Shown here: in pieces, positions 8,244-21,010 of the stretch
Layout of the letters: each line of letters opens with the position of its first letter
How positions within the stretch are numbered: position 1 is the stretch's first letter
DNA from: Desulfomarina profundi
Lineage (GTDB): Bacteria; Desulfobacterota; Desulfobulbia; Desulfobulbales; Desulfocapsaceae
Assembly: GCF_019703855.1 (NCBI RefSeq)
Contig: NZ_AP024086.1
Span: 3,120,501 to 3,184,500, forward strand
Direction: 5' to 3'
Length of the DNA stretch: 64,000 bases
Notes under the pieces: model-generated
Databases searched by the model: none
What the model saw: only the letters and a program-made list of their open reading frames with translations
What the model was told of the DNA's origin: nothing
Translations under genes and position numbers: made by a program

Positions 8244-8597
8244 TCACCCTCCCGCTGGCTTTTTCGCTTTTTTGGCGGGAGCACCTGTATTTTTAACAAG
8301 AGGACCGGCAATGGCATCCCGGGAAACCTTGATGACCACATCTTTTGCAATCTCAAGCCTGATCACAGTATCCGACAATCCGGTAATCTCACCATGGATG
8401 CCACCTTTGGTCATAACCTTGTTTCCCTTTTTCAGGTCATTCAAAAAAGCCTGGTGCTGCTTGGCCTGCTTCTGCTGAGGCCTGATCAGCAGAAAATAAA
8501 AGACAACAAAGATCAATATAAGCGGGATAAACGAAGCAAATCCACCAGCGGCGCCGGCACCTGCTGCCGGTCCTGCTGCATGGGCAATTCCTACCAT
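8244..8597 (-). CDS. yajC: Sec translocase accessory subunit YajC
   Basis: This 117-residue protein is an inner-membrane partner of SecDF in protein export. An Ala/Gly-rich N-terminus leads into one membrane helix (FIPLILIFVVFYFLLIRPQ) with the invariant IRPQQK motif. A small soluble domain follows, with GDxV/GGI-type strands (VMTKGGIHGEI) and a Lys/Ala-rich tail. TTTGGAGGAATT gives a strong ribosome site. It lies downstream of tgt, an arrangement common in bacteria. Confidence 0.95.
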   Translation of the reverse strand: MVGIAHAAGPAAGAGAAGGFASFIPLILIFVVFYFLLIRPQQKQAKQHQAFLNDLKKGNKVMTKGGIHGEITGLSDTVIRLEIAKDVVIKVSRDAIAGPLVKNTGAPAKKAKKPAGG

Positions 8598-8713
8598 GAT
8601 AATTCCTCCAAAATAATTAATATTTGCATCCGGCGATACATTTCAAAATGCCTTGTTCACAAAAAAACAAATTTTCCCCGAAGCATCTCAAGAATAAATT
8701 GAATGCATGGTAA

Positions 8714-10276
<1,563 letters not shown>

Positions 10277-11646
10277 ATGAAAACTATCGTCATCATCGAA
10301 AATGAAACTGTGGAACTGGAAATCCTGGTCAAGCTGTTTCAGCAGATGCAGAAAGAAATCAATATTGTTACAGCCTACGAAGGGCAGGCAGCCATAAGCA
10401 TCATGTCCCGGCAGCAGGTCGATCTTGTTGTCTGTGACCTGGCCATTCCAGGGAATGCCAACCTGGAAAGTTTTGCCAACCTCACCCGCTCCTTTCCTTC
10501 CGTTCCCTGTATTGCACTCTCAGATAAACGCGGGTCACAACAGAAAGAGAAAGCTATAGAACGGGGAGCAAGTCATTGCCTGGAAAAACCGGTGAACAAA
10601 GATGATCTCCTCCACAGGGCCAGGGAGCTGTTGAATATCGGGACCAGCGGCAGGGTAAGAGGGATTCCGATCCACAGTTTTCTGCAGATGCTGGCCAATG
10701 AAGAAAAAACCTGCACCCTGCAGGTGACACACAAAAAAGACCGGGGAATGCTCTATATCAAACAGGGACAGCTGGTTGGAGCAGAAACCAGGAGTTTCAT
10801 CGGTGAAGAAGCCGCTCACCTTATCCTCTCCTGGGAAGAGAGCGTTCTTGAGATAAAATATTATAACTGTCAACACAGACCTCCGATCAACAAGCCCCTT
10901 ATCTCCATTGTGATGGAGGCATTCCGTCTGAAAAGCGAACGGGAGAAACTGGAGAAAAGAGAGCTGCCCAAAAAAGAACATCAGCTCCCCCTTGTCCATC
11001 TCTCCACCCAGGAACACCCGGTGTCGCTGAGAACAGGAACTGAGATCAAGATGGAATTCCCCCATATTGAAAGCATCCAGAAGAGCACCATGATAGGCTC
11101 TTTTGAGAAACAGTATCTGATAGTGACCACTCCTCCAACGTTTTCAATGACGGAAAAAATGCTTTCATCGGAAAAAAGAATAATCGTCAAATACATTGAA
11201 AACGGCCGGATATGGATGTTCAAATCAAGACTGCTGAAAAGCCTGAACAACCCTTCCCCCTGCTCTTTCTCGAGTACCCGGCTACCATCCATTACCATGA
11301 ACTGAGAAAAACAAAAAGAACCATCATTTTCGTTCCCTGTACCTTCCACCCGGTGTCCCATTCGGAATGCTATGGGGCCCTGACGGACCTGAGCATTTCC
11401 GGTTGTCTCTGCCGTGTAAAAAATGTCAGGAACCGGAAATTACCTGAGCTGAACATACACGACCGGGTTCACCTGCGATGCCTGCTTCCCGGCACAACTG
11501 AAGAGCAGAAAATACACGGTATCATACGTAACCTGAAAAAAGAAAAACATGCCACCAGAATAGGTGTCGAATTCGAAAATCTACAACCCCATCTCCATGA
11601 AATAATCAGCAATTATATTTATGCCGTTGAAAACTCCCCGGAATAA
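10277..11646 (+). CDS. Receiver-PATAN-like-PilZ regulator (one gene, apparent frameshift near 11251-11260)
   Basis: Two overlapping readings (10277-11305 and the frame ending at 11646) make one protein of about 456 residues if one C is restored in the C runs at 11251-11260; the repaired join reads LNNPFPLLFLEYP. The first 120 residues are a receiver domain (Asp in VVCDLAI, conserved Lys in CLEKPV). The middle resembles a DUF4388/PATAN domain (FLQMLANEEKTCTLQV, then GMLYIKQGQLVGAET). The C-terminal part has a YcgR-like N-domain and a PilZ domain with the DLSISGC motif, which normally binds cyclic-di-GMP. It probably controls surface motility or behaviour in response to c-di-GMP. The canonical RxxxR of PilZ appears as RKTKR. 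Confidence 0.8.
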
Positions 11647-11663
11647 CGGGGCTGTTTTACGCC

Positions 11664-12743
11664 TCACACCTCTGCGGCTTCCCGGATCTCTTTTTCGTGG
11701 TTCTTTATTTCTTCAGCAAGCATGAACTGTACAACAGCCCGCCGCAGATTTTCTCCCCGCCTGTCCACCTTGAAATATGTATCACCAGTGAGATGATCGG
11801 TAAAAAAACGTACACCCAGCTCAAAGGTCAACAGGAAAATCGCATCGTAGATATAACTGCGCTCCACCCGGGTAATGTAACTATGACCGGATTCAAAATA
11901 TCCAGCCAGAATTCCCCGGCAGATCTCCATGTCAAACAATACGCCAGCCCTTTCAGAATGCCCTTCACCTGCTCTGTTACAACAGGAACGAAGACAATCT
12001 CCAAGATCAAAATGGACAAGCCCCGCTGAAACCGTATCGAGATCAATCAGACCACTTCCAGCCGAATCGGTGTGAAAAATAAAATTATCAATCTTTGGAT
12101 CACCATGCACCGGTTGAACCGAGAGTATCCCCTTCTCTTTTGCCCGGTCAAAAAAAACTGCACGGCTACGGTACCTTTCCACTGTATGAAGACAGAACAG
12201 GTAGTCCCCATCCATTGATTGCTCTTCTGCACTGGCAGTATTAAACTGGCTGAGATAACGGGAAAGGTTATGAAATCCTGGCAGGGGATCATGCAGTTCC
12301 GACAAAGTCAGATCAGCAACAAGCCCATGAAAAACTGCCAGGGTACTGCCAATCCGTTTTGCCTGGGAGACAGAGAGAGGCAACATCAGAGGTTGATACT
12401 CCAGGTACGTCTGGGCTCTCCAGAAACCTCCATGGTCATCCCTGAAATACTGTTCGCCACCGGTGGTCAACACGGGCCTGGCAAACAGCCACTGGTCCCT
12501 CATAGTCTTGCATTTTTTTTCTAAATGGGCAGTAAGTGAAAAAAAATTTTCTATGACATGGAGTGGTTCAGGGAAGACATTGTCAGAAATGCGTTGGAGA
12601 ATAATTTTCTGAGACCCGGACTGAACCAGGCAGGTAGTATTAATATTACCCTTTCTGATAACCTCAACAGAACAACGGGGATAACGGGGACAGAACTGCT
12701 CGACCGCCTGCAGAAGTTGCGGATTTTCCTTTTCCCATTTCAT
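11664..12743 (-). CDS. Aminoglycoside-phosphotransferase-fold sugar kinase, NahK-like
   Basis: The 359-residue protein has the choline/aminoglycoside kinase fold. The N-terminus has a nucleotide-binding strand pair (EVIRKGNINTTCLVQ, then KIILQRIS). The catalytic loop is VQPVHGDPKIDNFIF and the metal-binding Asp lies in GLIDLDTVS. The LQRI and HGD contexts resemble N-acetylhexosamine 1-kinase (NahK) proteins. The ATG overlaps the stop of the upstream glucokinase gene (ATGA), so the two are translationally coupled. A joint role in hexose or amino-sugar salvage is inferred. The exact substrate cannot be read from the sequence. Confidence 0.75.
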   Translation of the reverse strand: MKWEKENPQLLQAVEQFCPRYPRCSVEVIRKGNINTTCLVQSGSQKIILQRISDNVFPEPLHVIENFFSLTAHLEKKCKTMRDQWLFARPVLTTGGEQYFRDDHGGFWRAQTYLEYQPLMLPLSVSQAKRIGSTLAVFHGLVADLTLSELHDPLPGFHNLSRYLSQFNTASAEEQSMDGDYLFCLHTVERYRSRAVFFDRAKEKGILSVQPVHGDPKIDNFIFHTDSAGSGLIDLDTVSAGLVHFDLGDCLRSCCNRAGEGHSERAGVLFDMEICRGILAGYFESGHSYITRVERSYIYDAIFLLTFELGVRFFTDHLTGDTYFKVDRRGENLRRAVVQFMLAEEIKNHEKEIREAAEV

Positions 12744-13741
12744 GGTCGCAGAAAGAGTTGACCAATCCTGACAGCTCCGAGAAGAGCCGCTTCCTTACGT
12801 ACTATCAGCCTTACAGGAATTTGCTGCAACAGCTTTGCCATTGGCCCCTTGTCGACAAATCTATTTCTAAAAGTGTCAAACGATATCCTGCCAGATAAAC
12901 GGGGGACAATACCCCCGCCGATATAGATACCTCCCCGTGCAAACAGTTTCAGGGCGAGATTTCCCGCTTCGCTGCCAAGTATTGCCAGAAAAAGCTCCAG
13001 GCTTTTGTGGCACCAGGGACATGATGCCTGAAGTCCCCGCTCCACAATTGCAGGTGTGCGGTCCACATCATTGCCCAAAAGAGCAACATCATCTCCAGTC
13101 CCTTCAAAATGATAATATTCCCGGCAGAAATCGTACAGAACTGAAATACCAGGGCCGGAAAGAAGCATTTCATAGCTGACCGGCTGCTTTTTCCAACGCA
13201 TCCAGGTAAGAAGGGCCATTTCCATTTCCGTCACCGGCCCGAAATCCACATGTCCGCCTTCCGACCCCCTTGCAAAGAAGTGTCCGTCATTCTCCAGGAG
13301 AAATCCCTGTCCCAGGCCTGTACCTGGGGCGATAACACCTTTGATTTCATTGTCAAACTCTATCCCTGGCTTCAACTCAACCAGGTCATCATCAGTCAGC
13401 AATGGAAGCGCACCGGCCAGTGCGGTCAAATCATTGACAAGGACTGTCTCGGTAAAACCAAATCGTTTTTCCAGAACAGTACAGTCTATTTTTTCCCATT
13501 CCAGGTTTGTCAGTATCGCCGTTTCACCACTCACCACTCCTGCAACTCCAAGGACTGCAAATTGCGGCGTTGCTTCCACATCGGTCAGAAAAGAGGAGAT
13601 AACCTCCGTAATGGATGAAAACCTGCTGCTGACATAACGTTTACCGACAAGAAAGGTGAACGTCCTGGAAGTGATTTCATAGAGTGCCACCTCGCTTTTA
13701 GTACCACCCACATCAGCAACCAGTAGAATGCCCATATCCAT
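12740..13741 (-). CDS. glk: Glucokinase family sugar kinase
   Basis: The 333-residue protein has the ASKHA sugar-kinase pattern. LLVADVGGTKSEVAL is the phosphate-1 loop, NDLTALAGALP carries the catalytic Asp, APGTGLGQGF is the phosphate-2 region, and GGIYIGGGIVPRL is the adenosine motif. It belongs to the bacterial Glk (non-ROK) family and phosphorylates glucose or a related hexose. The ATG at 13741 follows GGAGGG. An extension to 13783 is possible but has no support. It overlaps the NahK-like gene by four bases. Confidence 0.88.
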   Translation of the reverse strand: MDMGILLVADVGGTKSEVALYEITSRTFTFLVGKRYVSSRFSSITEVISSFLTDVEATPQFAVLGVAGVVSGETAILTNLEWEKIDCTVLEKRFGFTETVLVNDLTALAGALPLLTDDDLVELKPGIEFDNEIKGVIAPGTGLGQGFLLENDGHFFARGSEGGHVDFGPVTEMEMALLTWMRWKKQPVSYEMLLSGPGISVLYDFCREYYHFEGTGDDVALLGNDVDRTPAIVERGLQASCPWCHKSLELFLAILGSEAGNLALKLFARGGIYIGGGIVPRLSGRISFDTFRNRFVDKGPMAKLLQQIPVRLIVRKEAALLGAVRIGQLFLRP

Positions 13742-13854
13742 TTTTCCCGAGCCCTCCTCGGTAAAACTTGTTCCAACCCACATTTCCCATGAAATTCAGC
13801 CGGACTTGCGATATCCCTGTTTGTCAAGCTGAATTTCGTTGGCAGTCAGAAAAC

Positions 13855-14618
13855 TCATTCATCCAGAAGCTGGATATCCCAAGCCTCGGTTCTGCTGTTG
13901 TTGTCCGGATTGGCAATAATTGTGAACTCAAAAATATTGGAAGAATCAAGGAAGAGGGAATCATTGATATCCACTGCCTTGGAGCAGTGGAAAAAAACTG
14001 TCTTTGCCTCCAACCCTTTCCCTGTAAGCGTATAATAACGCATAAATCCAAAACCACGCTCAGGATTGTAATTGATTGGAATCCCCCTCTGACGGTTTTC
14101 TCCGTTCGCGGTGGTAATCGGCAGCAGCCCCGGCACCAGATATCCCGACAGAAAACTGTCTGCAGCCTCCTTCAGCTCATTGCTCACATGTTTGAAACCG
14201 ATCACTTCAACCCGGCACCCCATATTCTGCAGGGCCAGAACCAGACGGATAAAATCACCGTCCCCGTAAGCAGAATAATACGATCCAGGTTCCTGGCCTG
14301 AAGCAGGGCGTCAATGGCCAGGTCCATGTCCGCATTGGCCTTGGTGGTCAGGATACCCTCATCATCTATGAAATGTTTCACATATTTTTTAATGACCTTG
14401 AAACCACACTGGCGGATAACATCATGATACCTGTACAATTTCTGCCGATATTCCGGATCAATTTTCGTCCGTTCCCGGTCCTCGGCCAGGTAGGAATTGG
14501 CCCGAAGCAGGGTGGAATTGCCAGCACCGGCAAGTTCAACCAGTACATCGTAACGCATTCCGTATCCACCGCACATACGGATATTTTCCGCATCCACATA
14601 AATTCCAGATTTAAGCAT
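13855..14618 (-). CDS. NYN-domain nuclease-like protein with C-terminal cold-shock-like domain (apparent frameshift at 14262-14265)
   Basis: Readings 14202-14618 and 13855-14223 join into about 254 residues if the C4 run at 14262-14265 is restored to C5, giving [20 protein letters not shown] at the join. The N-terminal part is a LabA-like NYN (PIN-fold) domain: YVDAENIR, the acidic [12 protein letters not shown], then TGDGDF. The C-terminal part ([24 protein letters not shown]) resembles a cold-shock/RNA-binding fold. An RNA-processing role is likely. It starts three bases after the repaired guaA stop, so it is in the guaB-guaA transcription unit. Confidence 0.75.
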
Positions 14619-14621
14619 GAC

Positions 14622-16171
14622 CTATTCCCACTCAATAGTCGCCGGCGGCTTTGAGGAGATGTCATAGACCACCCGGTTAACCCCCGAACCTCATTGATGA
14701 TCCGAGATGAAATCTCCCCGAGAATATCATATGGCAACCTGGACCAGTCGGCGGTCATGGCATCCCGTGAATCGACACAGCGAATGGCAATGACATGTTC
14801 ATAGGTCCGCCCATCCCCCATTACCCCCACAGTCTGAATGGGCAGCAGGACCGCAAAGGACTGCCAGACTTTTCTGTACCAGCCTGCTTTTCTCATTTCA
14901 TCCAGAACAATAACATCGGACTGCCTGAGAATGCGCAACCTCTCATCGGTGACCTCCCCCATGATTCTGATACCGAGTCCCGGCCCGGGAAACGGTTGAC
15001 GGTAAATGGCCTCCTCCGGCAGTCCCAGCTCCAGCCCAAGCTCCCGTACCTCATCCTTGAAGAGCTCTCGAAGGGGTTCTATCAATTCAAGCTGCATGAT
15101 CTCCGGCAAGCCACCCACATTATGGTGGGACTTGATGGGCGCCTCTCCCCGAAAGGAGACCGATTCAATCACGTCCGGATATAATGTGCCCTGGGCCAGA
15201 TATTTTACACCACCGATTTTTTTTGCTTCTTCTTCAAATATTTTGATAAATCCCAACCCGATACGTTTACGTTTCACCTCCGGATCCTTGACCCCGGTCA
15301 GCTCACCGAGAAAAAAATCGGTTGCATCCACATCAACGACATTGAGTTTGCTCTTCTCCTTGAAAAACCGCAGAATGGACTGGGATTCCCCTTCCCGCAT
15401 CAAACCGTTGTTCACATAAATACAGGTCAGTTTATCCCCTATTGCCCGATGGACAATAGCCGCCACCACAGAACTGTCCACCCCGCCGGAAAGAGCACAG
15501 ATAACCTTGTCATCCCCCACTTTTTCACGGATCTCGGCCATATGTTTCTCAATAAACGACTGCATGGTCCAGCTGGGACTGCAGTTACAGATGCCGAATA
15601 TAAAATTCCTCAGGACATCAGTACCGATGAGGGTATGGGCAACCTCAGGGTGAAACTGGACAGCAACAAAGGGTTTTTCCCTGTGTCTCAGGGCAGCATA
15701 TGGGGAGTTTTCACTGACAGCTGTAACCTCAAAGTGGTCGGGGATAACTTCGATCCGATCCCCATGGCTCATCCACACCTGGTGTTTTGCCTCTCCCAGT
15801 TCAAGTCCGGCAAAAAGCCCTTCGCTGAAACTTGCGGACAGATACGCCTTGCCGAACTCTCTTTTCTCTGCCTTTTCCACCCTGCCTCCCAACTGCTGAA
15901 TCATCAGCTGGGCACCATAACATATACCGAGAACAGGAATACCAAGTTCCAGAATCGCCGGGTCACAATGGGGAGCATCATCATCATAAACAGAACAGGG
16001 TCCTCCGGACAGTACGATCCCGGCAGGAGCCAGCTCCCGAATTTTCTCGAGGGTAATTGAAAAAGGATGTATTTCGCTGTAGACCTTCTGCTCACGGATT
16101 CGCCTTGCTATAAGCTGAGTCGTCTGGGAACCAAAATCGAGGATGAGAATCTTTTCATCATGCATAGTCAT
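14622..16171 (-). CDS. guaA: GMP synthase (glutamine-hydrolysing), apparent frameshift at 14681-14685
   Basis: The enzyme aminates XMP to GMP. The class I amidotransferase has Cys in GICYGAQLM and the downstream His in FHPEVAHT. The ATP-pyrophosphatase loop is [10 protein letters not shown], and the dimerisation domain includes [12 protein letters not shown]. As read, the frame runs off after VRG and continues as nonsense to 14378. Restoring C5 at 14681-14685 to C6 yields [20 protein letters not shown] and a TAG at 14622, a normal ending, with about 516 residues in total. An essential gene with a lost base at its very end suggests a sequencing error. It is downstream of guaB. Confidence 0.95.
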
Positions 16172-16214
16172 AATTGCTCACTTTCAATTAGAGAGTGTCT
16201 GTATCGCTCCTGTC

Positions 16215-18034
<1,820 letters not shown>

Positions 18035-18646
18035 ATGCTTCTCTCCATCAATCCGCACAATCCACAGCAGCGACTTGTTGACCAGGTCGTTAAACGACTG
18101 AAAAATGGCCAGGTAATCTGCTATCCAACAGACACAGGTTACGGAATCGGTTGTGACCTGAAAAACCAGAAAGCAATCAAACGCATCATAAAACTGAAAA
18201 ACAGATCCAGACAGAAACCTTTTTCCTTTATGTGTTCCGATCTGAAACATATCAGCCAGTACGCCCATGTTTCAAACAGTGCCTACAGGCTGTTGAAAAA
18301 AAATCTGCCCGGACCGTATACCTTTGTTCTCCCCGGAACAAAACTGGTGCCGAAAATGATGGCCACAAAACAGAAAACCGTCGGTATCAGGGTTCCGGGT
18401 CATCCGATCTGTCAACTCCTGCTGGCAACCCTCGGCAATCCCATCATCAACACCAGTGTCCAACTGCAGGATGAAGAAAACCTGCTTTCTGAACCTTTTG
18501 AAATCGAGGAATACCTGAAAAACAGGGTCGACCTGATCATTGACGGCGGCCCTGTTTATCCTGATCCCTCTTCTGTAATCGACCTGACCGGTGATTATCC
18601 GGAAATTCTCCGTGAGGGCAAGGGGGATATTACTCCGTTTCGCTGA
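18035..18646 (+). CDS. YrdC/Sua5/YciO-domain protein (threonylcarbamoyl-AMP synthase-like)
   Basis: The 203-residue single-domain protein has the YrdC fold: GQVICYPTDTGYGIGCD, the KxR-type basic site in KNRSRQKPFSFMC, and KKNLPGPYTFVLP. The family makes threonylcarbamoyl-AMP for the t6A modification of tRNA. The length and the FSFMCSDL variant resemble YciO, whose catalytic role is less sure than that of Sua5/TsaC. The start has no strong ribosome site. Its last 17 bases overlap convergently with the HU-like gene. Confidence 0.85.
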   Translation: MLLSINPHNPQQRLVDQVVKRLKNGQVICYPTDTGYGIGCDLKNQKAIKRIIKLKNRSRQKPFSFMCSDLKHISQYAHVSNSAYRLLKKNLPGPYTFVLPGTKLVPKMMATKQKTVGIRVPGHPICQLLLATLGNPIINTSVQLQDEENLLSEPFEIEEYLKNRVDLIIDGGPVYPDPSSVIDLTGDYPEILREGKGDITPFR

Positions 18647-18914
18647 TCAGGGCCTCTTTCAGGGATTTGCTCATGGTAAAATGGAGCGTTTTCCGCTCCG
18701 GAATGTTCATGATTTTCCCGGTCCGCGGGTTTTTGGTTGACCTGGGCTTTCTGCTTCTCACCGAAAAGCTGCCATATCCGCGCAGTTCTATTCTCCTGTT
18801 ATCCTCCAGGGCCCCAGCCATTGTTTCCAGTAAGATATCCACCGCCAACCCTATATCCTGTTTCTGCATGGCAAGTTCGTTACTTACCCTGTCTACAAGT
18901 TCTTTTTTTAACAT
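18630..18914 (-). CDS. HU/IHF-family DNA-binding protein
   Basis: The 94-residue protein matches the bacterial histone-like fold. It has an N-terminal helical pair (KKELVDRVSNELAMQKQD), the core GYGSFSVRSRKPRSTKNPRTG, which includes the DNA-binding arm, and a final helix (SKSLKEALI). The arm sequence is closer to IHF-beta than to HU. Such proteins bend DNA and would assist the sigma-54 promoters found in this window. It overlaps the YrdC gene at its 3' end. Confidence 0.93.
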   Translation of the reverse strand: MLKKELVDRVSNELAMQKQDIGLAVDILLETMAGALEDNRRIELRGYGSFSVRSRKPRSTKNPRTGKIMNIPERKTLHFTMSKSLKEALISETE

Positions 18915-18983
18915 ATCAGCACTTTTTAAAAATTATTCAGCAACCAGACTTCCCTGACAAATCAAGAGTTACAAGGTAGCCTA

Positions 18984-19021
18984 TAAAAAAAGGTTGTCCT
19001 GCCCGGAGGGCAAGACAACCT
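18984..19021 (-). terminator. Strong terminator downstream of rpsA
   Basis: AGGTTGTCCTGCCC pairs with GGGCAAGACAACCT around a three-base loop (18991-19021). On the minus strand it is followed by seven T residues. It is a textbook intrinsic terminator for the rpsA transcript. Confidence 0.9.
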
Positions 19022-19046
19022 GAAATTTTCAGTCAAATCCGAAAAC

Positions 19047-20777
19047 TTAACCCTCGTCTGAAGAATCTCCACCTTCAGCAGCCGCTTTCAACAGATCACC
19101 AAAGGTTGAAGGTGCCGTTTTTTCAGGTGCTTTCTCCGCCTTCTTGAATTTCTCGACAGCAGCCTCTTCATCTTCACCTTCCAGTGTCTTCACGGAGAGC
19201 CCGATTTTGCGGTCTTTCGCTGATACATTGATAACGATGGCCTTCAGGGTATCACCGACCTGATACATGCCGATGGGTGTCTTTACCTTATCCTTGCTGA
19301 TTTCAGATACATGAACAAGACCTTCAATACCTTCTTCAAGTTTCACGAAAACACCAAAATCGGTGACATTGGTGATTTCTCCCTCAACCACGGTTCCGGA
19401 GGGATAGTTATTGTAAGCAGCCTGCCATGGATCCGGTACAAGTTGCTTGATACCGAGGGAGAATCGTTCGTTCTCCTTGTCGATTTTCAGAACAACCGCC
19501 TGAATTGTCTCACCCTTGGTGTACTTCTCGGAAGGATGCTTGATTCGCTCGGTCCAGGAAAGATCAGAAACATGGATAAGCCCGTCAATACCTTCCTCAA
19601 TGCCGATAAAGACACCGAAGTCGGTAATATTTTTAATTTTTCCTTCAATAATTGAACCAACAGGGTAGTTCTCGGTGACGAGATCCCACGGATTGGGCTG
19701 CAACTGCTTCATACCAAGAGAAATCCGCTTGGTTTCCGTTTCGATATTGAGCACCATTATCTCAAGCTCATCGCCCACGGCAACCATCTTGGAAGGATGG
19801 CGCGGTTTCTTCGACCAGGTCATTTCAGAAACATGAATAAGACCCTCAACTCCCTCTTCAAGTTCTACAAATACACCGTAATCCGTTATGGACACAACCT
19901 TTCCAGTGGTCTTCTCGCCAACGGGATATTTTTCCACCACGGTCTCCCACGGATCATCGCGAAGCTGCTTGACGCCGAGAGAAACACGATCTTTTTCCTT
20001 GTCGTATTTCAGTACCTTTACTTCCAGTTCCTCGCCAACCTTGTACAGCTTGGCAGGATGGGAAACCCGACCCCAGGAAAGATCGGTGATATGGCAGAGA
20101 CCGTCCATTCCACCCATATCGATAAAGAGACCGTAATCGGTGATATTGGTGATGGCACCCTTGATGATCTGGCCTTCTTCCAGCTTGGAACGCATTTGTT
20201 CACGCAACTTCTGACGTTCTTCTTCAAGAATGGCCCGGCGGGAAATAACAACATTGTTCCGCTTACGATTGAATTTCAGAATCTTGAACTCAAAAACCTG
20301 TCCAATCAGAGCGTCAAGGTCCTTGACGGGACGGAGATCGATCTGAGAATAGGGAAGGAAGGCGGGAACTCCGATATCCACGGACATTCCTCCTTTCACA
20401 CGACTTTCAATACGACCTTCTATAATACCATCGGCTTCCTGGATCTCGGCAATCTTCTCCCAGACCTTGATCGCAATGGCCTTCTCCCGTGACAGAAGCA
20501 GTCCGCCTTCCTCTTTACGGCGTTCTACAAACACCTCAAAAACATCACCGACTTTTATTTCGGTCTCATCTTCCTGGCGAAACTCGGATTTAGCGATATA
20601 GCTTTCAGCCTTATCGCCCACATCAACAAGAAAATAATCATCAACGGCACCGATTATAGTGCCCATGGCCACATCACCAACAGCGACCACTTTGTTATTT
20701 TCTTCCATTTCAAAGAGCTCTGCAAAGCTCAGGTCTTCATTACCGCCCGGGGTTGATTGTTTCAATTCTTCTGTCAT
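19047..20777 (-). CDS. rpsA: 30S ribosomal protein S1
   Basis: The 576-residue protein brings mRNA to the 30S subunit. Six S1 RNA-binding repeats can be counted; the later ones carry the typical pattern ITDYG/ITDFG-V-F-V-LEEGIEGLIHVSE (for example about residues 190-260, 275-350, 360-435 and 450-520). The start at 20777 (MTEELKQST) is chosen because earlier in-frame residues look non-coding. A strong terminator follows the gene. Confidence 0.96.
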   Translation of the reverse strand: MTEELKQSTPGGNEDLSFAELFEMEENNKVVAVGDVAMGTIIGAVDDYFLVDVGDKAESYIAKSEFRQEDETEIKVGDVFEVFVERRKEEGGLLLSREKAIAIKVWEKIAEIQEADGIIEGRIESRVKGGMSVDIGVPAFLPYSQIDLRPVKDLDALIGQVFEFKILKFNRKRNNVVISRRAILEEERQKLREQMRSKLEEGQIIKGAITNITDYGLFIDMGGMDGLCHITDLSWGRVSHPAKLYKVGEELEVKVLKYDKEKDRVSLGVKQLRDDPWETVVEKYPVGEKTTGKVVSITDYGVFVELEEGVEGLIHVSEMTWSKKPRHPSKMVAVGDELEIMVLNIETETKRISLGMKQLQPNPWDLVTENYPVGSIIEGKIKNITDFGVFIGIEEGIDGLIHVSDLSWTERIKHPSEKYTKGETIQAVVLKIDKENERFSLGIKQLVPDPWQAAYNNYPSGTVVEGEITNVTDFGVFVKLEEGIEGLVHVSEISKDKVKTPIGMYQVGDTLKAIVINVSAKDRKIGLSVKTLEGEDEEAAVEKFKKAEKAPEKTAPSTFGDLLKAAAEGGDSSDEG

Positions 20778-21010
20778 GGATTTTCTCTTTTTGCAGACCA
20801 GAGGCCAACGGGTTAAGATTACAGCATCTCCCTTCACATGGGGAGTGCCAAAAGAAAACAAGGCCACCTTCCGGGCAGGAAAGCAACCTTCGCCGATTTG
20901 AACATTACTTTATATCAACTTTTATACGAAAGAACAAGATACTTGGTGAAAAATATCTGTTTTTTTGTGAATACCTCTATCCCGCATTTTTCATCAGTTC
21001 AGGGAAAAAA
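20778..21010. other. Intergenic region between the helicase end and rpsA start
   Basis: This 233-bp AT-rich stretch holds no gene. It should contain the rpsA promoter and leader. No clear hairpin or consensus promoter was found. Confidence 0.3.

Noticed and set aside
14378-14621. Extended C-terminus of GuaA as read from the uncorrected frame
   Set aside because: It is out-of-frame sequence after a lost base. The correct ending of GuaA is present in the other frame up to 14622.
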